Position numbers and translations under genes: made by a program
Part shown: one piece after another, positions 20,401 through 26,584 of the stretch
How positions within the stretch are numbered: position 1 is the stretch's first letter
How the letters are laid out: every line of letters begins with the position of its first letter
Source: Atlantibacter hermannii
Lineage (GTDB): Bacteria > Pseudomonadota > Gammaproteobacteria > Enterobacterales > Enterobacteriaceae
Length of the DNA stretch: 64,000 nt
Assembly (NCBI GenBank): GCA_900635495.1
Contig: LR134136.1
Location: forward strand, 1,116,001-1,180,000
Direction of reading: 5' to 3'
Notes under the pieces: generated by a model
The model's database searches: none
What the model was told of the DNA's origin: nothing
What the model saw: only the letters and a program-made list of their open reading frames with translations

Positions 20401-20531
20401 GCCGCGCCAGTAAGCACTTGCTCGCCTTCAAAAATTCTGTCGCCTTCAATTAACAGGCGTTGCGTTCCATCGGTAGATACAACGAAAACTTGTCCAATAA
20501 CTGCCTTAACCAGGCCAACAGCTCCACTCAT
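14499..20531 (-). CDS. lapA: Giant LapA-type retained adhesin with an Asp-Ala/Asp-Ser dipeptide repeat region
   Basis: This 2010-residue protein is a candidate cell-surface adhesin exported by LapBCE and held at the surface through its N-terminus. Residues ~1-75 match the LapA retention module (GLVKAVIGQVFVVSTDGTQR, LADGKTLDLGRDT). A TAAG sequence at 101-104 fits the dialanine cut site of LapG proteases. Residues ~162-1149 are 494 uninterrupted dipeptides of Asp followed by Ala or, less often, Ser. Two related modules follow (~1150-1460 and ~1507-1815), both with GSNVRVWLT, HDNTYDGLKV and DTHFTFDG. The last ~190 residues are acidic and rich in short LSNLL/DLSSLI motifs, probably the secretion signal; I see no RTX GGxGxD nonapeptides. 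The start at 20531 has an AAGGAAG site upstream. The frame is unbroken. Function is inferred from the module and neighbours. Confidence 0.9.
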   Translation of the reverse strand: MSGAVGLVKAVIGQVFVVSTDGTQRLLIEGDRIFEGEQVLTGAAGAVTLSLADGKTLDLGRDTVWDANGITLPSASDQADVAALQQAIADGMDPTQTLDPTAAGPQAGATGAGTPGGGGAHTHVVLDLTGEILDPSAGYPTTGLDFPNDTPLEELTLLDEGDADADADADADADADADADADADADADADSDADADADSDADADADADADADADSDADADADSDADADADADADADADADSDADADADSDADADADADADSDADADADADADADADADADADSDADADADADADSDADADSDADADADADADADADADADADADADADSDADADADADSDADADADADADADADADADADADADSDADADADSDADADADADADADADADADADADADADADADADADADADADADADADADADSDADADADADADSDADADADADADADADADADADSDADADADADADADADADADADADSDADADADADADADADSDADADADSDADADADADSDADADADADADADADADADADADADADADADADADADSDADADADADADADADADADADADSDADADADADADSDADADADSDADADADADADADADSDADADADADADADADSDADADADADADSDADADADADADADADADADADADADADADADSDADSDADADSDADADADADADADADADADADADADADADADADADADADADADADSDADADADSDADADADADADADADADADADSDADADADADADADADADADADADSDADADADADSDADADADSDSDADADADADADADADADADSDADADADADADADADADADADADADADADADSDADADADADSDADADADADADADADADADADADADSDADADADADADSDADADADADADADADADADSDADADADADSDADADADSDSDADADADADADADADADSDADADADADADADADADADADADADADADADSDADADADADSDADADADADADADADADADSDADADADADADSDADADADADADADADADADSDADADADADADSDADADSDADADSDADADADADSDADADADADADADADADSDADADADADADSDADADADADADADADADADADSDADSDANIKLDVSVKVSQTEITTGSKIIQVNGGSSNPDGFDIQDGKIVAIGSNVRVWLTPNSPYNGIVGDTPPACADPAHQIKYYDQSGNANSDSSKYSDIFVVGDKTGGFYKQSDWTGGKEDFRPLQGITGNRGNAGQVGKDYIFVKGDIDNYKVTSSSNNNPDTHDNTYDGLKVTDSTGKGLYGNSNQIDGVIFGDGGVKANPGTTTTVVETKVQQVTLDVDVNLSSDHNAEQLTQIKLTGIPAGAKVVVSDGSTVSYKDGTYTIDLKSPTFKGTITVELEKGVDHLGEIQMEVASTASEHHDTHFTFDGSTGHLSDAWGDTDPVTPPASDTGSHSGPAEGAEGAEGGQHTAPVTPPAVASRVEAAVQVAEKDIAAGSKIVHINGGSENPNGFDVQDGKIVAIGSNVRVWLTQSSNYLHIAGDEAPKAADPTNQIKYYDQSGNVNSNSGHYSDIFVVGDKTGGYYRQGDWTGGREEFRELKSVTGTRGTEGSVGKDYIFVKGDSSNYKVTYSSNNNANTHDNTYDGLKVTTTGGKGLYENSNQIEGVIFGDGASKTHGGNTTTTVNQPTVHQVALDVNVALFSENSADHLTELKLSGIPEGAKVVSSDGSLATYKDGVYSLDLNGTSFKGTVTVELAKGVDHLDEIKMDVASTASDHPDTHFTFDGETGEQTHAQEMMFSRMMLVENDGTDGDAHDATHDSAAGHDAHGEMTMQSLLIAEDGIDLQHIESDPAIAQNSASAFTPQSEASLSNLLGEMEDSHVDAADNTATLTTQDAPAAHTASANGAEPIVLNEVLSDTDNSHDLSSLIKVVEQGDGTQTTNDAAQGHATPVAEPLPALAAETDSYHGGDESLMESLIAKPDTLA
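15080..17084 (-). repeat. Two ~310-residue repeat modules of LapA
   Basis: The protein segments encoded by about 17084-16150 and 16010-15090 align end to end: each starts near GSKI, holds GSNVRVWLT, YDQSGN, YSDIFVVGDKTGG, GKDYIFVKGD, HDNTYDGLKV and VIFGDG, and ends DTHFTFDG. A Pro/Glu/Gly-rich linker separates them. I do not recognise the fold; they are probably extracellular binding or spacer domains. Confidence 0.85.
17085..20048 (-). repeat. 988-codon Asp-Ala/Asp-Ser repeat tract of lapA
   Basis: Every odd codon in this 2964-base tract is GAT or GAC and every even codon is an Ala (GCN) or Ser (TCN) codon, read on the bottom strand. All four Ala codons and both Asp codons are mixed irregularly, so the DNA repeat is much less perfect than the protein repeat. 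Ser appears at irregular spacing, mostly singly and occasionally as two in succession. The composition leaves other frames free of stop codons, producing long spurious reading frames on both strands. Nearly half the residues are Asp, making the stalk extremely acidic and probably Ca2+-responsive or extended. Confidence 0.97.
17401..18225 (-). repeat. Tandem duplication of a ~400-bp block inside the lapA repeat tract
   Basis: The sequence from about 17421 to 17780 recurs almost exactly from about 17817 to 18200, including the rare paired-serine codons (TGAGTCTGAGTC on the top strand, near 17694 and 18114). The offset is 396 bases at the left end and 420 at the right, so one copy has gained or lost 24 bases (four dipeptides). 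This is a recent length change within an otherwise diverged tract. Confidence 0.85.
20220..20231 (-). other. Predicted LapG cleavage site (TAAG) in LapA
   Basis: Codons 101-104 of lapA encode Thr-Ala-Ala-Gly, shortly after the retention module. In Pseudomonas fluorescens LapA, LapG cuts between the two alanines of a TAAG site at about residue 108. The position and sequence match closely; cleavage itself is inference. Confidence 0.75.
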
Positions 20532-20853
20532 AGAGAACTTCCTTCAATATTTTTATTTTTGTTAGTGCGTCCCTTTATGCTGTGTAAATAAGAAACCTGA
20601 AGGGACATCAGTGAGCATTTCTAATGTAAATGACAATAATAATAAAAGATGATTTTGTGCTGCATTCGCAGCGGTATTAAACCGCTTTTCATACAATATA
20701 TTCAAGAGATAAATGATTCGCGCAGAGGCCTGCCGCAAGGGCAGACCGCGATAAAGTGAGGAAGGGTCTGAATATTTTTTAATCGGCTACTATTATTAGT
20801 AGGTCTGCGATGAAATTTAAAAATTAATTAACATTAATAATACAAAACTTAAG
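20532..20853 (-). promoter_or_regulatory. AT-rich intergenic region upstream of lapA
   Basis: No reading frame of note lies in these 322 bases. The region is strongly AT-rich (for example 20810-20870) and separates lapA from the lapG-lapD group, so it must hold the lapA promoter. I see two small inverted repeats (CTACTA/TAGTAG near 20787-20802 and CTGCC/GGCAG with a GCAA loop near 20730-20746). I cannot assign a promoter or operator with confidence. Confidence 0.5.
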
Positions 20854-21195
20854 TTAAATTAATTGTTCATCGTCATCATTTATTAATCCTTCCAGCCCGC
20901 TTAATTGACGACGCGCCTGCGCGCGATTCATTAATTTAGTCTGAGCGGCCCAGGGAAGGTCAGTAATACTGATCACGCCTTTAGTCATTAAGACTTCAAT
21001 TAAATCTTCCAGTACGCGAACCATTTCCAGATCGCTGCGCTGAAGTTGCAACAGCGTCGCGGTACGTGCGTCCTGTTTTTTAAGCCATTCGTCCATCTCC
21101 GGCGTAAAATCCTGCTGCTCTTCCGTCATGCCAACAAAAGGCGCGGCTGCCACGCGGATGATCCGTCCTGATGAATCCCGTTCGATGTAATGCAT
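20854..21195 (-). CDS. Conserved small protein of unknown function, downstream of lapD
   Basis: The 113-residue protein starts MHYIERDSSGRIIRVAAAPF and is mostly helical, charged and without signal peptide or membrane segment, so it should be cytoplasmic. It begins 11 bases after the lapD stop, as the last gene of the lapG-lapD group. Its layout (YIERD.. start, VRVLEDLIEVLMTKGVI centre, RAQARRQL then an Asp-rich tail) resembles a small Pseudomonas family that I recall being labelled, without basis, as tryptophan synthase beta-like. I do not know its function. Position suggests a role in the adhesin system, which is inference. Confidence 0.8.
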   Translation of the reverse strand: MHYIERDSSGRIIRVAAAPFVGMTEEQQDFTPEMDEWLKKQDARTATLLQLQRSDLEMVRVLEDLIEVLMTKGVISITDLPWAAQTKLMNRAQARRQLSGLEGLINDDDEQLI

Positions 21196-21206
21196 AGTCG
21201 CTCCTG

Positions 21207-23199
21207 TTAGCGGATTTCTGCCGGGTGATGGGGCTTATCCGTCGCGGCTGTAGTGGACTGGCGCATCGTGCTGGCATCGCCAAAGAACCGTCCCATTGCG
21301 CCGTACAAACCAATTTTTTCCAGCTCTGCCAGCTCGCCCATGGTTTCGACGCGCTCGGCAATCAGCGGTAAATTAATCTGCCGGGTCGCCCAGTAGATCG
21401 CCTGGATGAATAGTTTCTTGTCTTCTTCTTTATTCAAGTTGCGAATGTAACTGCCGTCCACTTTGATCCACGCCAGACCCCATTGCGGCAGGTTGCCGAT
21501 AAGGTGAAAACGTCCGCCGAAGTGCTGAATACCCAGATTGCAGCCAGCTTCTTTCAGGCGAGTCATGATGGCGCTGACGCGCTCCGGATCGGGCAGTTCG
21601 TTCTCATCCAGTTCCAGAGTCAGACGCGATGCGAGATGCGGCGCACTTTTCAGCGGACTGAGTAATGCATCCAGGCTGGCGTCGTCGGCTACGCTTTCGC
21701 CGCTGATGCTCAGGGCAAAGTTGTCCTGGGATTTCGCCATTTCGCGCAGTGTTTGTCTCACCATCACCTGGTCCATGCGCTTACCTAAGCCAAGGCGATG
21801 TATCCACGGCATAAAACGTCCTGCCGGAATAATGTCGCCGTTTTGCGCTTTGATACGCGCCAGGATTTTATGGTGCAAAATAACCTGTCGGGAGTTGCAC
21901 TGGTAGACCGGCTGTGAGTAGAGCTCGAAGGATTCTGTCTGCAATACTGCCGCCAGACGATGATGCCAGGTGTGATGGTCGTCATCGGTGACCACCACCA
22001 GCGAGCGGGACTGGCTGGCGAAATAGCTCATTTCCGTTTCCGCCATGGCAAGCAGGTTATCAGCGCGGATCAGCACTGCTTGCGGCGTGTCGCCATAATA
22101 AAAATCCGCATGCGCGAAATGCGCCACCGGGGGTGACGTCGCTCATTCCGGTTTCATAGAGCGTTTTAAACTGTGAGGCCAACGTGCCCATCAGGGTTTC
22201 CATTTCCTGAGGCAAAATGGTCGGCGTAATCAGAGCGAATTCGCCCCCGCGAACGCGGGCCAGCAGCCCGTCGCCGTGGAAGAAACGGCTTTGCACGTGC
22301 GTCATAATAGTGGCGACCGCTTTGAGCAGTTCATCTGTTTTTGCGCCGCCCGTCCGCTGGTTCAGGCCCGCCAGATCCTGCAAGCGGATCAGAATAAGAT
22401 GCCCCGAGGCGTTCTCTTCATCACTCAGGCGCGATTGCAGATGAATATCAAAAGCGCGACGGTTGCTGAGCCCGGTCAGGCTATCGTTATAGGCTTCCTG
22501 GCGCAGCGCTTCGGTGCGTTGGGCCTGTTCGTTAAACAGCGCTTTGAGCTGGGTGACCATCATATTGATGGTTTCAATGACCCGGCGGAACTCCGGCGTT
22601 TTCGGCAGGGCAGGCAAATTGAGGAATTCTCGACGGCTGATAGCGGTAGCCTGCTCGACGATGTAATTCAGCGGACGCAGCTGACGGCGTAACAGCAGCA
22701 TTGCCCCCAGCAGGCCAAGCGCGCTACAGCCGAGTAGCCACAGCAGGCTGCCGATCATGTTATTCCACAGACGCGTCAGCGCGAACATGGGATGGCTAAT
22801 GACTTCAACCCGCGCGACCTGCTCCCACCCGCGCGAAACGATGGCGTCGCCCTGGCCGGGATTGATATGCACCAGTTCGGCGAACCAGCCGGGCACATCG
22901 GCGCTTTGAGGGGCGTCGTTGCGTTCCTGAATCACTTTGCCGGTTTTGATATCCACCACCCGAATGCGGGAAAAATAGCCGCTGTCGAAGATGGAACTCA
23001 CCATTAATTCCACCATGGTGGGATCGTCGATATTAGCGGTTAACGAGACGCCAAGTGCGGTGGCGGCATCCTGGGCATGAGCGCTCAACTGGTTTCGGTA
23101 CTGCTCACGCGAGCTTTCCAGCGAGACAAAGAAATTCCCGCAAAAAATCACCAGCGTGAACAGACAAATGCCGATCAGTAGCTGTTTATATAAGGACAT
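21207..23199 (-). CDS. lapD: LapD-type c-di-GMP receptor, with one apparent frameshift
   Basis: LapD binds c-di-GMP through a degenerate EAL domain in the cytoplasm and, when bound, uses its periplasmic domain to hold the protease LapG. Order: TM helix (~5-24), periplasmic domain (~25-150), second TM helix (~153-173), HAMP, GGDEF domain with the degenerate RGGEF (~315-319), and EAL domain with HKIL instead of EAL. Trp125 in VSRGWEQ is at the same number as the Trp that P. fluorescens LapD inserts into LapG. The frame breaks at the G run around 22124-22130 (five, four expected); correcting it gives DVTPVAHFAHADF and ~664 residues. It lies nine bases after lapG. Confidence 0.93.
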
Positions 23200-23208
23200 G
23201 GCTACTTC

Positions 23209-23910
23209 CTATTCATTAATCACAAATCCTTCTGCACGCATTCGGGTCAGAAGATCCTGCCAACGGGAAAGACGTTTACTGTCACCCACGCGTTTATTTC
23301 CCCCGGCCTGGGGCAGCCACATGCCTTCGCCGTTGAAGGCGTAGACGGGCAACAGGTCGGGACGCTGGGTAGCGGGTAAAATCGCATCTTTTAAGTTATC
23401 AAGCACCAGAGGGATGGCATTCGGTGTCGAATACCAGGTGACGACCATATGCGCCTGATTTAACTGCAACGCTTTAACGTAGGTGATCCGCAACTGGCTG
23501 GCCGGAACCCCCATTTCGCGCAAAGTGAGGTATTTAGCGATGGCGTAATCTTCACAGTCGCCGGCACCTTTGCGCAAAAACTCGATGGGCGTCGCCCAGT
23601 AATCCTGCTGACGCCACACCACAATATCGTCTTTAAATTCGAGACGTTTATTAAAAAATTGATTTACCCGGTTAAGTTTTTCACGCACTTCCCCCTGTGG
23701 GGGATTTTTCAACAGCGCCGCCCAGTCGTCGATGCGGCGCTGAGCCTGCGGCGTGGCAACGCCGTAGAGGCGCTGGGTGCTGTTATCAATCGCGACAAAA
23801 TCCCAGTCCGCCTCAATCCCCGGCGAGATCGCCAGAAGCCACGCCAGCCAGAAGGGCAATGCCCTGAACGGCCAGCGTGCGTTGCGAGGTGCTGCAATCA
23901 ATCCGCGCAT
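23209..23910 (-). CDS. lapG: LapG-type periplasmic cysteine protease
   Basis: LapG is a calcium-dependent bacterial transglutaminase-like cysteine protease that clips the retained N-terminus of LapA. The 233-residue protein has an N-terminal hydrophobic segment (~residues 15-30) consistent with export, and the catalytic triad in family context: Cys119 in GAGDCEDYA, His154 in QAHMV and Asp171 in LVLDNL. The length is typical. It sits nine bases upstream of lapD and 13 bases after the 560-residue gene, so the three are probably one transcript. Its target in this window would be the TAAG site of LapA. Confidence 0.93.
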   Translation of the reverse strand: MRGLIAAPRNARWPFRALPFWLAWLLAISPGIEADWDFVAIDNSTQRLYGVATPQAQRRIDDWAALLKNPPQGEVREKLNRVNQFFNKRLEFKDDIVVWRQQDYWATPIEFLRKGAGDCEDYAIAKYLTLREMGVPASQLRITYVKALQLNQAHMVVTWYSTPNAIPLVLDNLKDAILPATQRPDLLPVYAFNGEGMWLPQAGGNKRVGDSKRLSRWQDLLTRMRAEGFVINE

Positions 23911-23923
23911 CAGGTGCCGTCCG

Positions 23924-25606
23924 TTATTGCGCCTGGGGCGTCACGCTAACGGAAGCGGGGGCCGCTGTGCTGGCCCGGTATTTGTAATACGCCACGTAGC
24001 CGGACAGGTAATGCTCCACATCGTCAATCCTGACCCGGAAGCTGTGATGGCGAATAAAAAAACTGCCGACGATACGCGCCGGGTTTTTAAAAAACATCGC
24101 CAGCTCAGGCCAGAAGAAGCCGTTGGCCAGATAGCGGGCGCGGGTTTCCAGCGCCAGATTAAATTTGTCGAGGTCAAAATCGTTTAACAGATGACGATGG
24201 TCTGACCCGGCAAGCCGGGCAATCATGTGTGAAGCCGCCATCATCAGTTCCAGCAGGGTCGGATAGGTCGTCACCCGGTTAATCACGAAATCGAGATGAT
24301 CGCGCACATTATCCAGCCCGAACTGGTAATAGCGTTCTTGTGGCCGGTAGCGCGTCAGCTCATTAATGCAGTAGCTCAGCCAGTGATCGTGAGCCTGCCA
24401 GTGCTTTTGTTCGATAAAGTAATTCACGGCCTTTTCAACGATGGCCAGCCACTGCGCATCCTGGGTCAGCTCATATAACCGCATCAGGGCGAACGCGGCT
24501 TCGCCATCGTAATAGATAATCCGCTGTTCGGCTTTCAGGGATAAATCCGCCGCATGCAGGACATGCACAAAACCGCCGGTTTGTGGGCGTTGCATAAAGG
24601 CGATGCCTTTCGCCAGCCGGATCATTTGCTCAACGTAATGTCGGTTGCCGGTCAGTTCGGTGTATTTCGCCATCGCCAGGATCGCCACCGCATTACCGCC
24701 GAGTTTGATCTCATCGCCGGTATCCACCAGGAAATCGGCCTCGCCGCCGTCCGGCAGGGCAAAGGTTTTAATCAGTTCGCCGCTGAGATCCTGTAATGCC
24801 CGTTCGATCGCTGCAAAGTGCGCTGGATCGCGGGTAATTTCCCAGCCTTCCAGCAAGGCGTAGGTCGAGCTGGCATGGCGTAAGGTGTTGTAGGTGGGGA
24901 TGGCGCGATCGAAGCAGGGAAACCAGCCGTAATCATAGCGGCCCGATTTTTTTACCTGGCGGGCCAGGTAATCCGTGGCGCTGTGGATCATCGGCTCCAG
25001 CGACTGCTGCCAGCGCAACATCTGACGATACCCGGCGTTACGGCCCTGGGGCGTTAACGTGTGACATTTTTCACCATCGCAAAATACGCCCCGGGTAGTG
25101 AAACGCCAAAGAGTCTGGTCGTCCTGCGTCGGCCATTCCAGCTTCACCCCGAAGCGGTAACGGGCGTAATGCGCCAGATTAGCGGCGTTGGGCGTGGCGA
25201 CGCCTTCGGTTCCCTGATACAGCAGGGCGTTGGCGTTGATTTCCTGCTCAAGGATCGCGTGATGGAAATCAGTATCGAAACTCACGCCGAAACGGAAATA
25301 ATTGCGCTTGGTTTTGCCGAGCTTCGCTTTCAATGCTTCCCATGACAGCGCTTCGGTATTATTTACCGCATCAATGCGCAGCCAGCGATAATTCTTGTCA
25401 TTCTTCTGGCGAAGGCGTTGCAACGTCGTTGCGCCGTTCAGCCAGGCCTCGTTAAAGGTTGCCCCTTTCGCGATATGTACATCGGCGCGTTCCTTTCCCG
25501 TGGAGGCGCTAAAAAACAGGACAAATGCTGGAAACGGCGCAGGCAAAGCGCTAACGCAGGGCTCAATCGCCGGGCGAGCCTGTTCCAGTAAATGACTTAA
25601 TGACAC
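23924..25606 (-). CDS. Uncharacterised 560-residue protein heading the lapG-lapD group
   Basis: I do not recognise a named family. The second half has repeated helix-pair patterns with motifs such as YNTLRHASSTYALLEGW, GGNAVAILAMAKYTELTG and YYDGEAAFALMRLYELT, which look like an (alpha/alpha) toroid of the kind found in glycoside hydrolases, epimerases and lantibiotic cyclases. The first ~200 residues form a separate domain. There is no convincing signal peptide. An in-frame ATG exists at 25660, but a clear AGGAG at 25612-25616 five bases before a GTG at 25606 supports the shorter protein beginning VSLSHLLEQARP. It is tightly linked to lapG (13-base gap). A role in sugar chemistry on the adhesin or matrix is possible but unproven. 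Confidence 0.85.
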   Translation of the reverse strand: MSLSHLLEQARPAIEPCVSALPAPFPAFVLFFSASTGKERADVHIAKGATFNEAWLNGATTLQRLRQKNDKNYRWLRIDAVNNTEALSWEALKAKLGKTKRNYFRFGVSFDTDFHHAILEQEINANALLYQGTEGVATPNAANLAHYARYRFGVKLEWPTQDDQTLWRFTTRGVFCDGEKCHTLTPQGRNAGYRQMLRWQQSLEPMIHSATDYLARQVKKSGRYDYGWFPCFDRAIPTYNTLRHASSTYALLEGWEITRDPAHFAAIERALQDLSGELIKTFALPDGGEADFLVDTGDEIKLGGNAVAILAMAKYTELTGNRHYVEQMIRLAKGIAFMQRPQTGGFVHVLHAADLSLKAEQRIIYYDGEAAFALMRLYELTQDAQWLAIVEKAVNYFIEQKHWQAHDHWLSYCINELTRYRPQERYYQFGLDNVRDHLDFVINRVTTYPTLLELMMAASHMIARLAGSDHRHLLNDFDLDKFNLALETRARYLANGFFWPELAMFFKNPARIVGSFFIRHHSFRVRIDDVEHYLSGYVAYYKYRASTAAPASVSVTPQAQ

Positions 25607-25722
25607 GGGTACTCCTTGTCGCGCCGAAAAGAAAGAGGACGTGCCGCTGTCATGCGGCATCTGTATTCGCTAATTATTCATGGAGGTTATAACACAACGG
25701 GGCATTCTCAAATACACCGCTG

Positions 25723-26415
25723 TTATAAACGAATCTGGCGTAATGCGCTTTTTAACGCCTCGGCGACCCGGCTAATCTCATCATCATTATCAAAAAACCC
25801 CATGGTGACGCCGATTGCCACAAGGTTTCCCTGACTGTCGCAGACAGGGCAGGCAACAGACTGCGCGCCGGGAATACCGTGGGTCGGTTTATAACGCACC
25901 GCATAGCCTTGCTGGCGGACGCGTTCTATCTGTACGCGCTCTTCCGCGCTGGGAGAAGGATAAGAGCCATAGCTCATAAAGATCAGACCGGCGGCGCTGG
26001 CCTCCAGCGGGACGGGCGTGTTGTCGAGAAAATCGATATCAACGTTTTTGAAGCTGCGGTGATAGTGGCGAAGTACCAGACCATCCGGGGTGGGAATCGC
26101 AACGCCGGTCGAATAATTCATCCGATCGCGAAAATCACATAACACCGGGTTCACACGGGTAATGACATCCTCATTGCCAGGGACGGCATTGGCAAGTTTT
26201 ATTAATGCTTCTCCCAGACAGTAATGGCCGCTTTCATCCTGGATGAGAAGGCCGGTACGCGAGAGAGAAACCAGATATTTATGTAAGCGGCTTTTCGATA
26301 AACCGCAGCCGCTGGCGATAGCGCTTGCACGGGCACGTCCACGTTGACTGGCGAGGTAATGCAAAATAGCGACGGCAATATCAACGGAATTAACACCCTG
26401 TACGTTTTCAGTCAT
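25723..26415 (-). CDS. IclR-family transcriptional regulator
   Basis: The 230-residue protein has an N-terminal winged helix (residues ~8-65, SVDIAVAILHYLASQRGRAR then SGCGLSKSRLHKYLVSLSRTGL) and a C-terminal IclR effector domain (~80-225, with VACPVCDSQGNLVAIGVTMG). IclR proteins bind small organic acids or aromatics; the ligand here is unknown. It is divergent from the oxidoreductase operon, and two palindromes in the shared intergenic region are its likely operators. It also lies upstream of, and in the same direction as, the lapG-lapD group (116-base gap to the GTG start), so read-through is conceivable. Confidence 0.92.
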   Translation of the reverse strand: MTENVQGVNSVDIAVAILHYLASQRGRARASAIASGCGLSKSRLHKYLVSLSRTGLLIQDESGHYCLGEALIKLANAVPGNEDVITRVNPVLCDFRDRMNYSTGVAIPTPDGLVLRHYHRSFKNVDIDFLDNTPVPLEASAAGLIFMSYGSYPSPSAEERVQIERVRQQGYAVRYKPTHGIPGAQSVACPVCDSQGNLVAIGVTMGFFDNDDEISRVAEALKSALRQIRL

Positions 26416-26530
26416 ATAACGGCCTCTTTATTATTGCGCGTTATTTTATCATCTTTCGTTTCCGCAAGGGGTTAACGATAAAGCAGATTTGCTTCCTACC
26501 TGAAAAGAGGTATTCGTTGATAATCCTCAA

Positions 26531-26568
26531 GTACACTAATTGTGTACCGTGGTTCACTAATGGTGAAC
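26531..26568. promoter_or_regulatory. Tandem palindromic operators between the IclR regulator and the oxidoreductase operon
   Basis: Two perfect 17-bp palindromes of the same design stand in a row: GTACACTAATTGTGTAC (26531-26547) and GTTCACTAATGGTGAAC (26552-26568). Both have six-base arms around a five-base centre beginning TAAT, and their centres are 21 bp apart, two helical turns. The second ends just before the Shine-Dalgarno GGAGG at 26573-26577, so binding would block transcription of the oxidoreductase. The binding protein is inferred to be the divergent IclR regulator. Confidence 0.75.
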
Positions 26569-26584
26569 AACTGGAGGATTTATT

